Part shown: positions 14,629 through 21,812 of the stretch, piece by piece | Layout: every line of letters begins with the position of its first letter | Position numbering within the stretch: the stretch's first letter is position 1 | Assembly: GCA_023445495.1 (NCBI GenBank) | Contig: JAEXLC010000184.1 | Span: forward strand, 1 to 22,185 | Reading direction: 5' to 3' | DNA: 22,185 nt | DNA from: Pseudomonadota bacterium | GTDB lineage: Bacteria > Pseudomonadota > Alphaproteobacteria > Sphingomonadales > Sphingomonadaceae | The notes under the pieces: generated by a model | Told to the model about the DNA's origin: nothing | Databases searched by the model: none | Seen by the model: the letters and a program-made list of their open reading frames with translations, nothing else | Position numbers and translations under genes: made by a program

Positions 14629-15506
14629 CCCTGGCCTCGACCTCCGCCACCATGACCTATCGCACTGTCGAGGTGGCGGGGGTTTGCCTTTTCTATCGTG
14701 AGGCGGGGCCGCCCGATGCACCGACCATCCTGATGCTGCACGGCTATCCATCGTCGTCGCGCATGTATGCGGCGCTGATCCCGCTGCTCGCCGATCGCTA
14801 TCATCTGGTCGCGCCCGATTATCCCGGTTTCGGCCACAGCGACGCACCGTCGCCCGACGGCTTCGCCTATACCTTCGATCGGATCGCCGAGTTGGTCGAA
14901 GGGCTGGTCGATGCTTTGGGGATCGATCGCTATGCGCTGCTCCAGCAGGATTATGGCGGGCCGATCGGCATGCGCCTGGCGCTTCGCCGTCCGGAGAAGG
15001 TGCGCGCGATCCTGGTTCAGAATGCCGTAGCGCATGAAGAGGGGCTGGGCTCGCTCTGGGACGCGCGCCGCGCCTATTGGCTGGATCGCGCGGCGCATGA
15101 AGATGCCGTGATCTCCGGCTTCACGTCGCTCGAGGGCGCGCGGCAGCGGCATCTGGGCACCAGCCCTTCGCCCGAGCGCTATGATCCGGACAGCTGGACC
15201 GATGAGGCCGCGTTCCTTGCCCGGCCCGGTCAGCGTCGGATCCAGGCCGATCTGTTCTATGACTATCGCACCAATGTCGCTGCCTATCCGGAGTGGCAGG
15301 CCTGGCTCCGCGCGCATCAGCCGCCGATGCTGGTGCTGTGGGGGCGCTATGATCCGTCCTTCGCCGTGGCCGGTGCGCATGCCTATCGGCGGTACGTTCC
15401 CGATGCCGAGGTTCATATCCTCGACGCCGGCCATTTCGCGCTCGACGAGAAGCTCGATCAATGCGCCGCGCTGATCCGCGATTTCCTTGCACGGAGACTG
15501 AAATGA
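14625..15506 (+). CDS. Alpha/beta hydrolase with an Asp-type nucleophile motif
   Basis: A 293-residue alpha/beta-hydrolase-fold enzyme. The oxyanion-region HGYP is at 39-42. The nucleophile elbow reads LLQQDYGGPIG with Asp109, as in haloalkane dehalogenases and epoxide hydrolases, not the Ser of esterases. The likely acid is Asp243 in WGRYDPSF, and the base is His270 in LDAGHFALDE. Epoxide or halide hydrolysis is therefore more likely than ester hydrolysis, but the substrate is unknown. The start at 14625 overlaps the tautomerase stop (ATGA); an internal ATG at 14652 (MTYRTVE) is an alternative. The gene overlaps the DUF3237 gene by 4 bases. Confidence 0.9.
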   Translation: MTLASTSATMTYRTVEVAGVCLFYREAGPPDAPTILMLHGYPSSSRMYAALIPLLADRYHLVAPDYPGFGHSDAPSPDGFAYTFDRIAELVEGLVDALGIDRYALLQQDYGGPIGMRLALRRPEKVRAILVQNAVAHEEGLGSLWDARRAYWLDRAAHEDAVISGFTSLEGARQRHLGTSPSPERYDPDSWTDEAAFLARPGQRRIQADLFYDYRTNVAAYPEWQAWLRAHQPPMLVLWGRYDPSFAVAGAHAYRRYVPDAEVHILDAGHFALDEKLDQCAALIRDFLARRLK

Positions 15507-15970
15507 CCGAAGATTTGCCGCTCCGCACACGGCCGCTGTTCCTGATCGAAGTCGATGTGGCGGGGCTGCACGTGGCGGGCGGCCCGGCTGGTGCCGAACG
15601 GCGGATCGGCGATTTGCCGGGCGGCAGCTTCAGTGGTGATCGTCTGTCGGGAATCGTGCTGCCGGGTGGCACCGACTGGCAGACGCTGCGCGCCGACGGC
15701 GCGGTATTGCTCGATGCGCGAATCGTGCTGCGGACCGATGACGATGCGCTGATCGCGATGACCTATACCGGTATCCGCCACGGCCCGGCCGACGTGATCG
15801 CCGCGATTGCGCGCGGCGAGCCGGTCGATCCGGCGTCCTATTATTTCCGGATCGAGGCGCGCTTCTCCACTTCGGCGCTGCGCTATGAATGGCTCAACCG
15901 CATTCTTGCGGTAGGCGTCGGCCACCGCCGGGCGAAGGGGCCGGTCTACAACCTGTTCGAAATCGCCTAG
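15503..15970 (+). CDS. DUF3237 (UPF0311) family protein
   Basis: A 155-residue cytoplasmic protein with the layout of the DUF3237 family: PLFLIEVDV near the start, a middle DGAVLLDARIVLRTDD followed by IAMTYTGIRHGP, and a C-terminal YYFRIEARFSTSALRYEWLN. The function of the family is not established. Its members often sit beside hydrolases and dehydrogenases, as here. It is the last gene of the site C operon, with ATGA overlap to the hydrolase. Its stop shares the bases CTAG (15967-15970) with the stop of the convergent msrB gene. Confidence 0.88.
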   Translation: MTEDLPLRTRPLFLIEVDVAGLHVAGGPAGAERRIGDLPGGSFSGDRLSGIVLPGGTDWQTLRADGAVLLDARIVLRTDDDALIAMTYTGIRHGPADVIAAIARGEPVDPASYYFRIEARFSTSALRYEWLNRILAVGVGHRRAKGPVYNLFEIA

Positions 15971-16434
15971 CCTGGCCAGGGCCGGCCCTCCGGTGCGCCG
16001 CGTCCGAGCTTGTCGGTCAGCGGTGCGCCTTTGGGTGTGAAGTCGAGCGAGCCTGAGTTGATGCAATAGCGCAGCCCGCTCGGGGGCGGGCCATCGGGGA
16101 AGACATGCCCCTGATGCGCGCCGCAACGGGCGCAGAGGATCTCGGTGCGCAGCATGTGATAGCGCGTGTCGTGGATGCCGCGCAGATGCGCCTCGGCAAA
16201 GGGCGCGGTGAAGCTCGGCCAGCCGGTGCCGCTCTCATATTTCGCGCCGGCCACGAACAGCGGCAGGCCGCACAGCCGGCAGGTATATAGCCCGGCGCGC
16301 TTCTCGTGCAGGAACACCCCGCAGAACGGCGCCTCCTCTCCATGATCGAGCAGCATGTGCCGTTCCTCGGGCGTCAGCTCGGCGGCCAGGGTGGCGAATT
16401 GGTCCGGGCTTGGCGGGCTGAGATCGAAGGCCAT
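15967..16434 (-). CDS. msrB: Peptide-methionine (R)-S-oxide reductase
   Basis: A 155-residue MsrB, which reduces methionine-R-sulfoxide in proteins. The catalytic segment RYCINSGSLDF has Cys124. Two CxxC pairs, Cys52/Cys55 and Cys101/Cys104, make the structural zinc site. GTGWPSF is also typical. There is no signal peptide, so it is cytoplasmic. The start at 16434 follows AAGGA by 11 bases, a loose spacing. The gene stands alone on the minus strand, after a terminator for the epoxide hydrolase gene, and ends tail-to-tail with DUF3237. Confidence 0.95.
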   Translation of the reverse strand: MAFDLSPPSPDQFATLAAELTPEERHMLLDHGEEAPFCGVFLHEKRAGLYTCRLCGLPLFVAGAKYESGTGWPSFTAPFAEAHLRGIHDTRYHMLRTEILCARCGAHQGHVFPDGPPPSGLRYCINSGSLDFTPKGAPLTDKLGRGAPEGRPWPG

Positions 16435-16463
16435 GATTGCCGCAATCCTTGCGCAAAAGGGGG

Positions 16464-16495
16464 GCGGGAGCGCCTTCGGGGATCGGCGCTCCCGC
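16464..16495 (-). terminator. Likely terminator of the epoxide hydrolase gene
   Basis: GCGGGAGCGCC (16464-16474) pairs perfectly with GGCGCTCCCGC (16485-16495) around a 10-base loop. Read on the minus strand, the hairpin begins 20 bases after the epoxide hydrolase stop and is followed by CCCCCTTTTG. The T-run is short, so the strength of termination is uncertain, but the stem is very stable. Confidence 0.65.
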
Positions 16496-16515
16496 AGCTT
16501 CCGGGGCTGGTGCGA

Positions 16516-17910
16516 TCAGCGGAGGGGCCGGAAGCTTTCGCGAAGCTCCTCGGTGAACGCCGCCGGCTGCTCCCAGGCGGCGAAATGCCCGCCCTTGGGC
16601 ATGCGCTTGTAATGGATCAGCTTGGGATAGGCCCGCTCGGTCCAGCTCTTCGGCGCAGTATAGATCTCGTCCGGAAAGGCGCTCACCGCTGTCGGCAGCG
16701 GTATATGCTTGGGCGCGAAGAAGGGCAGCTTGCTCTCCCAATAGAGCCGGGCCGAAGAGACCGCCGTATTGGTCAGCCAGTAGAGCGTGACGTTGTCGAG
16801 GATATCGTCGCGGCTGAGCCCCTCGCTCGCTCCGTCGAAAACGCGGGCGATCAGCGCATAGCTGCGCGCGTCATGATCGAGCATCCAGGCGGCGAGACCC
16901 ACGGGCGAGTCCTCGATCCCGTAGAGCGTCTGGGGGCGGTTGCCCATTTCCTGCGCATAGGCGAGCCCGTGCTTGTAGAAGAAATCGAGCTGGTCATAGG
17001 CATAGGCTTCGTCTTCGGAGAGGTTGCCCGGCCGGTTGCCCGACGCCAGCGCGGCGGCGATCTCGTCCGGGATCGTCGCCGGCATGTTGGTGTGGATGCC
17101 GATCAGGCCGGGCGGGGTCAGCAGCGCCATCTGCTCGGTCACCGCATTGCCCCAGTCGCCGCCCTGGGCGACGTAGCGGGTGTAGCCGAGCCGCTGCATC
17201 AGCACGATCCATGCCTTGGCGATGCGGATCGGATCCCAGCCGCCCACGGTCGGCTTGCCCGAGAAGCCATGGCCGGGCAGCGAGGGGATGATCACGTCGA
17301 ACGCATCGGCCGGCGTCCCGCCATAGGCGGTCGGATCGGTGAGCGGCGCGATCACCTTCATCTGCTCGATGATCGATCCCGGCCAGCCATGGGTGATGAT
17401 AACCGGCAGCGCGCCTGGATGCTTCGACTTCACATGGATGAAGTGGATGTCGACCCCGTCGATGCGGGTGACGAACTGCGGCAGCTTGTCCAGCCGCGCC
17501 TCCAGCTTCCGCCAGTCATGCCTGCTCGCCCAATATTCGGCGAGCTTGCGCGTGGTCGCCAGCTGCACGCCCTGTGAGGCGTCGCTGACGATCTCGCGGC
17601 TTGGCCATTTGGTGGCGAGGATGCGGCGCTTCAGGTCGGCCAGCTCCTCGGCGCTGGCATGATAGCGGAAGGGGCGGATCGCGGCATCGTCTTCCGCGCG
17701 CGCCGGCGCGACATCGCCGATCAGCGTCGAGCCGGGCAGCAGCTTGGCCGGGGTCGGAGCGGCCTTGGCGGCGCCTGGCGTAAGGGCACCGGCGGCTGGG
17801 GCCATCGGCGTGGCATGCGCGGTGATCGGCAGCACCGCGCCGGCGGCCCCCATCGCCGCGGAGGTCAGCAGGAACTGGCGGCGGCCGAGCGGGGAACGGG
17901 ATTCTGGCAT
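16516..17910 (-). CDS. Tat-exported epoxide hydrolase family protein
   Basis: A 464-residue enzyme. The N-terminus MPESRSPLGRRQFLL has a twin-arginine motif (Arg10-Arg11) and a hydrophobic stretch to about AHA (31-33), so it should be folded in the cytoplasm and exported by Tat. An epoxide-hydrolase N-terminal domain (about 78-190) precedes the alpha/beta core. HGWP is at 174-177. The nucleophile elbow QGGDWGN has Asp252, and the catalytic His442 lies in PKGGHFAAWEQP. These are hallmarks of microsomal-type epoxide hydrolases. ATG 17910 is chosen over 17916 because GGAG lies 7 bases upstream. Operator-like site D is 125 bases upstream. Its substrate is unknown. The export of such an enzyme is uncommon but does occur in sphingomonads. 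Confidence 0.92.
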   Translation of the reverse strand: MPESRSPLGRRQFLLTSAAMGAAGAVLPITAHATPMAPAAGALTPGAAKAAPTPAKLLPGSTLIGDVAPARAEDDAAIRPFRYHASAEELADLKRRILATKWPSREIVSDASQGVQLATTRKLAEYWASRHDWRKLEARLDKLPQFVTRIDGVDIHFIHVKSKHPGALPVIITHGWPGSIIEQMKVIAPLTDPTAYGGTPADAFDVIIPSLPGHGFSGKPTVGGWDPIRIAKAWIVLMQRLGYTRYVAQGGDWGNAVTEQMALLTPPGLIGIHTNMPATIPDEIAAALASGNRPGNLSEDEAYAYDQLDFFYKHGLAYAQEMGNRPQTLYGIEDSPVGLAAWMLDHDARSYALIARVFDGASEGLSRDDILDNVTLYWLTNTAVSSARLYWESKLPFFAPKHIPLPTAVSAFPDEIYTAPKSWTERAYPKLIHYKRMPKGGHFAAWEQPAAFTEELRESFRPLR

Positions 17911-18035
17911 CGTCATGCTCCACAGAAGCGGGGGGCGGCGCGGATTCCCGCGCAGTCTCCGGAAATGGCTGGAAGCGGGCAGCACAGCTTCTTGCCCGCG
18001 CCGTGGAATATGGATCCCGTGCGGGCGGCGTGCCT

Positions 18036-18069
18036 ATTGCACCATGGTGTTTGATACACCTTGGTATCG
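18036..18069. promoter_or_regulatory. Operator-like dyad D between epoxide hydrolase and DNA glycosylase operon
   Basis: ACCATGGTGT (18041-18050) and ACACCTTGGT (18056-18065) mirror each other at 9 of 10 positions around TTGAT. The right flank ATCG matches site B, and the left flank is ATTGC. It lies 125 bases from the epoxide hydrolase start and 110 bases from the glycosylase start, further away than at sites A and C. Which promoter it serves, if either, is open. Confidence 0.6.
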
Positions 18070-18179
18070 CGGAACGGCTTCCAGGCCGATCGCATCCGCG
18101 CAGGAGTCTTGGCCATTGAACGCGCGCGAAAACCCGCTAGGGTACTCGTTATGTTCCGCCGGGGCCTGGAGAGAAATGC

Positions 18180-19358
18180 GTGACGAGCCTTTCGCTGAAA
18201 CAGGCGCGTCGCATCTTCCTTGCGGCCCAGGGTTTCGGCGCGCGCCATCCGGCAGCGGTCGGCGCACCGCATCTGCGCCGTACGGTCGAGCGGCTGGGGC
18301 TCCACCAGATCGACAGCGTCAACGTGCTGGCACGGATGCATTATCTGCCCGCCTTCTCCCGTGTCGGCAGCTATGATCGCGCACTGCTCGAACGCGATGC
18401 CTGGGGCCCGAAGCGCAGCCGGCGGCTGTTCGAATATTGGGCGCATGAAGCGTCGCTGCTGCCGATCGATCTCCATCCCCATTTCCGCTGGCGGATGGCC
18501 CGGGCCGAGCGCGGCGAGATCGGCTGGCGCCATCTCCGCCTGTTCGCGCGGGAGCGCAATCACGAGGCGAAGGCGGTGCTCGACCGCATCGCCGCGGAAG
18601 GCCCGCTGGCGGCTTCCGATTTCGAGAATGGCAGCAGCAAGAGCGGCTGGTGGGAGTGGAGCGAAGCCAAGCTCGCGCTCGAATGGCTGTTCTGGTCCGG
18701 CCAGATCACCACGGCGACGCGCCGCGGCAGCTTCGAGCGCGTCTATGACCTGAGCGCGCGGGTGATTCCGCGCGCGGTCTTCGATCTGCCCACGCCCGAT
18801 GCGGCCACCGCCCAGCGCGCGCTGATCGCGCGCAGCGCCCGCGCGCTCGGTGTCGCGACGGCAGCCGATCTGCGCGACTATTTCCGCCTGAAGCCCGAGG
18901 AAGCGAACCATGCCATCCCCGAGCTGGAGGAGGAAGGCGTACTGATCCCGGTGGCGGTGCAGGGCTGGAGCCAGAAGGCCTGGCTGCACCGCGACGCGAA
19001 GCTGCCCCGCCGGGTACGCGGCGACGCGCTGCTCGCGCCGTTCGATCCGCTGGTCTGGGAGCGCAGCCGCACCGAGCGGCTGTTCGGCTTCCGCTACCGG
19101 ATCGAGATCTATGTGCCCGCCGACAAGCGCACGCATGGCTATTTCGTGCTGCCTTTCCTGCAGGACGAGGCGCTGACCGCCCGGGTCGATCTCAAGGCCG
19201 ATCGCCAGAATGGTCGGTTGCTCGCCCACCGGATCACGCTCGAGCCGGACGCGCCGCTCGATACGCCGGAGCGGCTGGAGGTCGAGCTGGCGCGCATGGC
19301 GGGCTGGCTGGGCCTTGGCGAAGTACGGATCGGCGAGACGGTGAGAGGAGAGCGATGA
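18180..19358 (+). CDS. Winged-helix DNA glycosylase, AlkX/YcaQ-like (HTH_42 family)
   Basis: A 392-residue cytoplasmic protein of the winged-helix glycosylase family that includes E. coli YcaQ (AlkX). These enzymes excise alkylated bases and open interstrand crosslinks. The family's Q-x-D catalytic motif is visible as Gln43-Ile44-Asp45 in LGLHQIDSVNVLARMHYLP. The C-terminal half contains LLAPFDPLVWERSRTERLFG, also typical. The start is GTG 18180 with GGAGAG about 6 bases upstream; the nearby ATG 18176 is out of frame. The stop overlaps the start of tag (ATGA), so the two glycosylases are coupled. Operator-like site D lies 110 bases upstream. Confidence 0.88.
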   Translation: MTSLSLKQARRIFLAAQGFGARHPAAVGAPHLRRTVERLGLHQIDSVNVLARMHYLPAFSRVGSYDRALLERDAWGPKRSRRLFEYWAHEASLLPIDLHPHFRWRMARAERGEIGWRHLRLFARERNHEAKAVLDRIAAEGPLAASDFENGSSKSGWWEWSEAKLALEWLFWSGQITTATRRGSFERVYDLSARVIPRAVFDLPTPDAATAQRALIARSARALGVATAADLRDYFRLKPEEANHAIPELEEEGVLIPVAVQGWSQKAWLHRDAKLPRRVRGDALLAPFDPLVWERSRTERLFGFRYRIEIYVPADKRTHGYFVLPFLQDEALTARVDLKADRQNGRLLAHRITLEPDAPLDTPERLEVELARMAGWLGLGEVRIGETVRGER

Positions 19359-19927
19359 GCGAGGATGTGCAGCGTTGCGCCTGGGCGGTGAGCGATCCGC
19401 TCAACCGATCCTATCATGACGCCGAATGGGGCGTGCCTGTCCGCGATTCGCGCGAACTTTGGGAAACGCTGATGCTGGAGGGCTTCCAGGCCGGGCTCGC
19501 CTGGATCGTCATCCTGCGCAAGCGCGAGGCGTTTCGCGAAGCCTTTGCCGGCTTTGATCCGGTGAAGGTCGCGGCGTTCGGTCCCGAGGATGTCGAGCGG
19601 CTGATGGCCAATCCCGGCATCGTCCGCGCTCGCGCCAAGATCGAGGCGACGATCCGGGGAGCGCAGATCTGGTGCGAGATGCGCGATCGTGGCGAGGACT
19701 TCGCCGAATTCTGCTGGGCGTTCGTCGACGGCAAGCCGATCCAGCGGCCCGGGCACGGTTTCGTCGCGACCACGCCGCTGTCCGAGGAAATCTCGAAGGA
19801 GCTCAAGCGCCGCGGCTTCAAGTTCGTCGGCCCGACGATCGTCTATGCCTGGATGCAGGCGGTGGGACTGGTCAACGATCATCAGCTCGGCTGTTTTCGC
19901 CGCGAACCCGTCGCCGCGCTTGCCTGA
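19355..19927 (+). CDS. tag: DNA-3-methyladenine glycosylase I
   Basis: A 190-residue Tag protein that removes 3-methyladenine from DNA, the first step of base excision repair of methylation damage. The opening CAWAVSDPLNRSYHDAEWG has Cys8, His21 and Glu24-Trp25. The end NDHQLGCFRR has His176 and Cys180. Cys8, His21, His176 and Cys180 match the zinc ligands of Tag. FVGPTIVYAWMQAVG is also characteristic. Length matches the family. It is translated with the AlkX-like gene through an ATGA overlap. Confidence 0.96.
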   Translation: MSEDVQRCAWAVSDPLNRSYHDAEWGVPVRDSRELWETLMLEGFQAGLAWIVILRKREAFREAFAGFDPVKVAAFGPEDVERLMANPGIVRARAKIEATIRGAQIWCEMRDRGEDFAEFCWAFVDGKPIQRPGHGFVATTPLSEEISKELKRRGFKFVGPTIVYAWMQAVGLVNDHQLGCFRREPVAALA

Positions 19928-19989
19928 AATCATTGCGGGCGCCCGGCGATAATGGGACAATGCATGCGTATCGGGATGGGGGAATGACG

Positions 19990-20613
19990 ATGACGATCAA
20001 GCTGCTGCCGGCCGCGCTCACCGCGCTGGGGCTGCTCGCGGCCTGCTCGCCCGAGGCGGAGAAGCCGGTCGCCAACAAGACGGCGGCGAACGAGATCGAG
20101 ATCATCGTTCCCTCCGCGCCGCCCGAAGTGAACATCGCCAATGCAAGCGAGGAGGCGGCCGGGGTGGGCCTCAATCTCGCACCGGACGAGCTGACCCTGG
20201 TCCTGCCCAACGGCTCCGCGCGCCATGTCGGCTTCGGCATGGCCAAGGCGGAAGCGGTGAAGATGATCAGCGCCGCGCTCGGCAGCCCGATCGAGGAAGC
20301 GATCAACCAGGATTGCGGCGCCGGGGCGCTGGGCTATGCCGCTTTCCGCAGCGGCCTGTCGCTTTATTTCGACGACGGTAAGTTCGCGGGCTGGGATCTG
20401 GACGGGCGCGAGAACGGCAAGTTCACCACCGGCAATGGCATCGGCATCGGCACCACCCGCAAGCAGCTGGAGGCTGCCGGCTCGGTCGATGTTGGTGAGA
20501 CCTCGATCGGCGACGAGTTCATGATGGGTGGCCTGTCCGGGCTGCTCAGCACGCCGGCGCCCGATGGCAAGGTCACCAATCTCTGGGCCGGCACGACCTG
20601 CATCGCGCGATGA
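19990..20613 (+). CDS. Lipoprotein of unknown function
   Basis: A 207-residue protein with a lipoprotein signal: MTIKLLPAALTALGLLAACS, with LAAC at 16-19 and lipidated Cys19. A low-complexity Ala/Glu/Pro linker follows. The main domain (about 60-207) includes LTLVLPNGSARHVGFGMAKA, GLSLYFDDGKFAGWDLDG and two further cysteines (NQDCGAG, GTTCIAR) that may pair. I do not recognise the family. ATG 19990 is preferred to 19984 because GGGGG at 19978-19982 is 7 bases upstream of it. The stop overlaps the next gene's start (ATGA). Confidence 0.78.
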   Translation: MTIKLLPAALTALGLLAACSPEAEKPVANKTAANEIEIIVPSAPPEVNIANASEEAAGVGLNLAPDELTLVLPNGSARHVGFGMAKAEAVKMISAALGSPIEEAINQDCGAGALGYAAFRSGLSLYFDDGKFAGWDLDGRENGKFTTGNGIGIGTTRKQLEAAGSVDVGETSIGDEFMMGGLSGLLSTPAPDGKVTNLWAGTTCIAR

Positions 20614-20864
20614 CCGCGGAGCGGGTGCTGATCGAGATCGTCGGCTGGGCCGGTGCCGGGCTGATCCTGGTGGCTTATCTGCTGCTCTCCTCCGGAAGGG
20701 TGAGCGGCCAGTCGCGGCTCTATCAATGGATGAACGTGGTCGGGGCGGCCTGTTTCATCGTCAACAGCGGCTGGAACGGCGCGATCCCCTCGGCTGCGCT
20801 CAATGTGGTGTGGTTGCTGATCGGCGGGGTGACCTTGTGGCGCATCGCGCGGAAGCCGGCATGA
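20610..20864 (+). CDS. Small membrane protein, CBU_0592-like family
   Basis: An 84-residue protein with about three hydrophobic segments: IVGWAGAGLILVAYLLLSSG, NVVGAACFIVNSGW and ALNVVWLLIGGVTLWRIA. The order, with a short polar SGQSRLYQWMN loop, fits the small membrane family named after CBU_0592. Its function is not known. It overlaps the preceding lipoprotein gene and the following acetyltransferase gene by 4 bases each (ATGA), so the three form one translationally coupled operon. Confidence 0.8.
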   Translation: MTAERVLIEIVGWAGAGLILVAYLLLSSGRVSGQSRLYQWMNVVGAACFIVNSGWNGAIPSAALNVVWLLIGGVTLWRIARKPA

Positions 20865-21271
20865 TCCGCGCGGCGCGGGCAGAGGACGCCGAGGCGGTGA
20901 TCGCGCTATGGCACGCTTGCGGGCTCACCCGTCCCTGGAACGATCCGGCGCAGGATTTCGCGCGGGCGCTGGCGGGCGAGACCTCGACCGTGCTGCTCGC
21001 GCAAGGCGAGGACGGGGTAAGCGGCAGCGTGATGATCGGCGATGATGGTCATCGCGGCTGGGTCTATTATCTCGCTGTGGCGGAAAGTGCCCGCCGCACC
21101 GGCCTTGGCCGGCAGCTGATGGCGGCAGCGGAGGACTGGCTGCGCGCCCGCGGCTGCCCCAAGATCCAGCTGATGGTGCGCGACACCAATGCCGAGGCGC
21201 TGGGCTTCTACGCGGCGCTGGGGCTTGAGCCGCAAGGTGTGGTCACGCTGGGGCGGTTCCTGAAGAATTGA
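20861..21271 (+). CDS. GNAT-family acetyltransferase, YpeA-like
   Basis: A 136-residue single-domain GNAT enzyme, expected to transfer acetyl from acetyl-CoA to an amine. The acetyl-CoA loop RRTGLGRQLM lies at 78-87. The segments CGLTRPWNDPAQDF, DGHRGWVYYLAV and RGCPKIQLMVRD closely resemble E. coli YpeA as I remember it. The substrate of YpeA is not established. It is the last gene of the three-gene operon with the lipoprotein and the membrane protein. A GC-rich hairpin lies downstream at 21286-21306. Confidence 0.9.
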   Translation: MIRAARAEDAEAVIALWHACGLTRPWNDPAQDFARALAGETSTVLLAQGEDGVSGSVMIGDDGHRGWVYYLAVAESARRTGLGRQLMAAAEDWLRARGCPKIQLMVRDTNAEALGFYAALGLEPQGVVTLGRFLKN

Positions 21272-21285
21272 CGCGCCCCCCAATT

Positions 21286-21306
21286 CCCCTCCGTTGCAGG
21301 GAGGGG
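21286..21306. repeat. GC-rich hairpin after the acetyltransferase gene
   Basis: CCCCTCC (21286-21292) pairs with GGAGGGG (21300-21306) around a 7-base loop. It lies between the convergent acetyltransferase and DUF1801 genes. No T-run follows, so it is not a classic terminator; it could be a dispersed repeat or a transcript-end stabiliser. It occurs once in this window. Confidence 0.4.
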
Positions 21307-21331
21307 AGTAGAAAGGGCATGGTCTAGATGC

Positions 21332-21742
21332 CTAAAGCTTTTCCCCCGGCAACGCGCTCGCTTGCCGGAACCAATCCGCCAGCTGCGCCGCGTCGATCGC
21401 ATCCTCCTCGCGGATGTCGAGATAGCGCACCTCCGGCTGCTTCGAAGTTCCCGGCGGCACCGGGTCGAGCGACGTCCCGCGGAAGAAGGTCAGCTTTACA
21501 TAGCGATCGAAGCAATGGAACGACAGGAACCAGCCTGCCCGGTCCGGCGCGCCGTAGAAGGGCGAGTTCCATTTCACTGCCTTGCGCACGCCCGGCAGCG
21601 TCGCTGTCACCAGCGCGTCGACCGCGCGGCCGATTCGCTGCTTCCAGCCTGGCATGGCGGCGAGATAGGCCTGCACCGGCGCATCGCCTTCGCCCTTGGG
21701 GATCTGCGGGTTGCCGCCCGCCAGCAGCTTTACGTCGCCCAT
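21332..21742 (-). CDS. DUF1801 (YdhG-like) domain protein
   Basis: A 136-residue cytoplasmic protein. The family signature WNSPFYG (58-64) follows PGVRKAVK, and YVKLTFFRGTSL is also typical of the DUF1801 fold. The role of the family is not established. The start at 21742 (MGDVKLL) is chosen because GGAGG lies about 6 bases upstream. A longer in-frame reading reaches 21889 but would run into the divergent gene. It is transcribed divergently from the ArsC-like gene, with 70 bases between starts, and ends tail-to-tail with the acetyltransferase gene. Confidence 0.88.
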   Translation of the reverse strand: MGDVKLLAGGNPQIPKGEGDAPVQAYLAAMPGWKQRIGRAVDALVTATLPGVRKAVKWNSPFYGAPDRAGWFLSFHCFDRYVKLTFFRGTSLDPVPPGTSKQPEVRYLDIREEDAIDAAQLADWFRQASALPGEKL

Positions 21743-21812
21743 GCCGCGCCTCCGCTTGTACTCGCCGATCCAGGCAATATGGGGGTAGCGAACCCGATCA
21801 GGAAAGCGCGCA

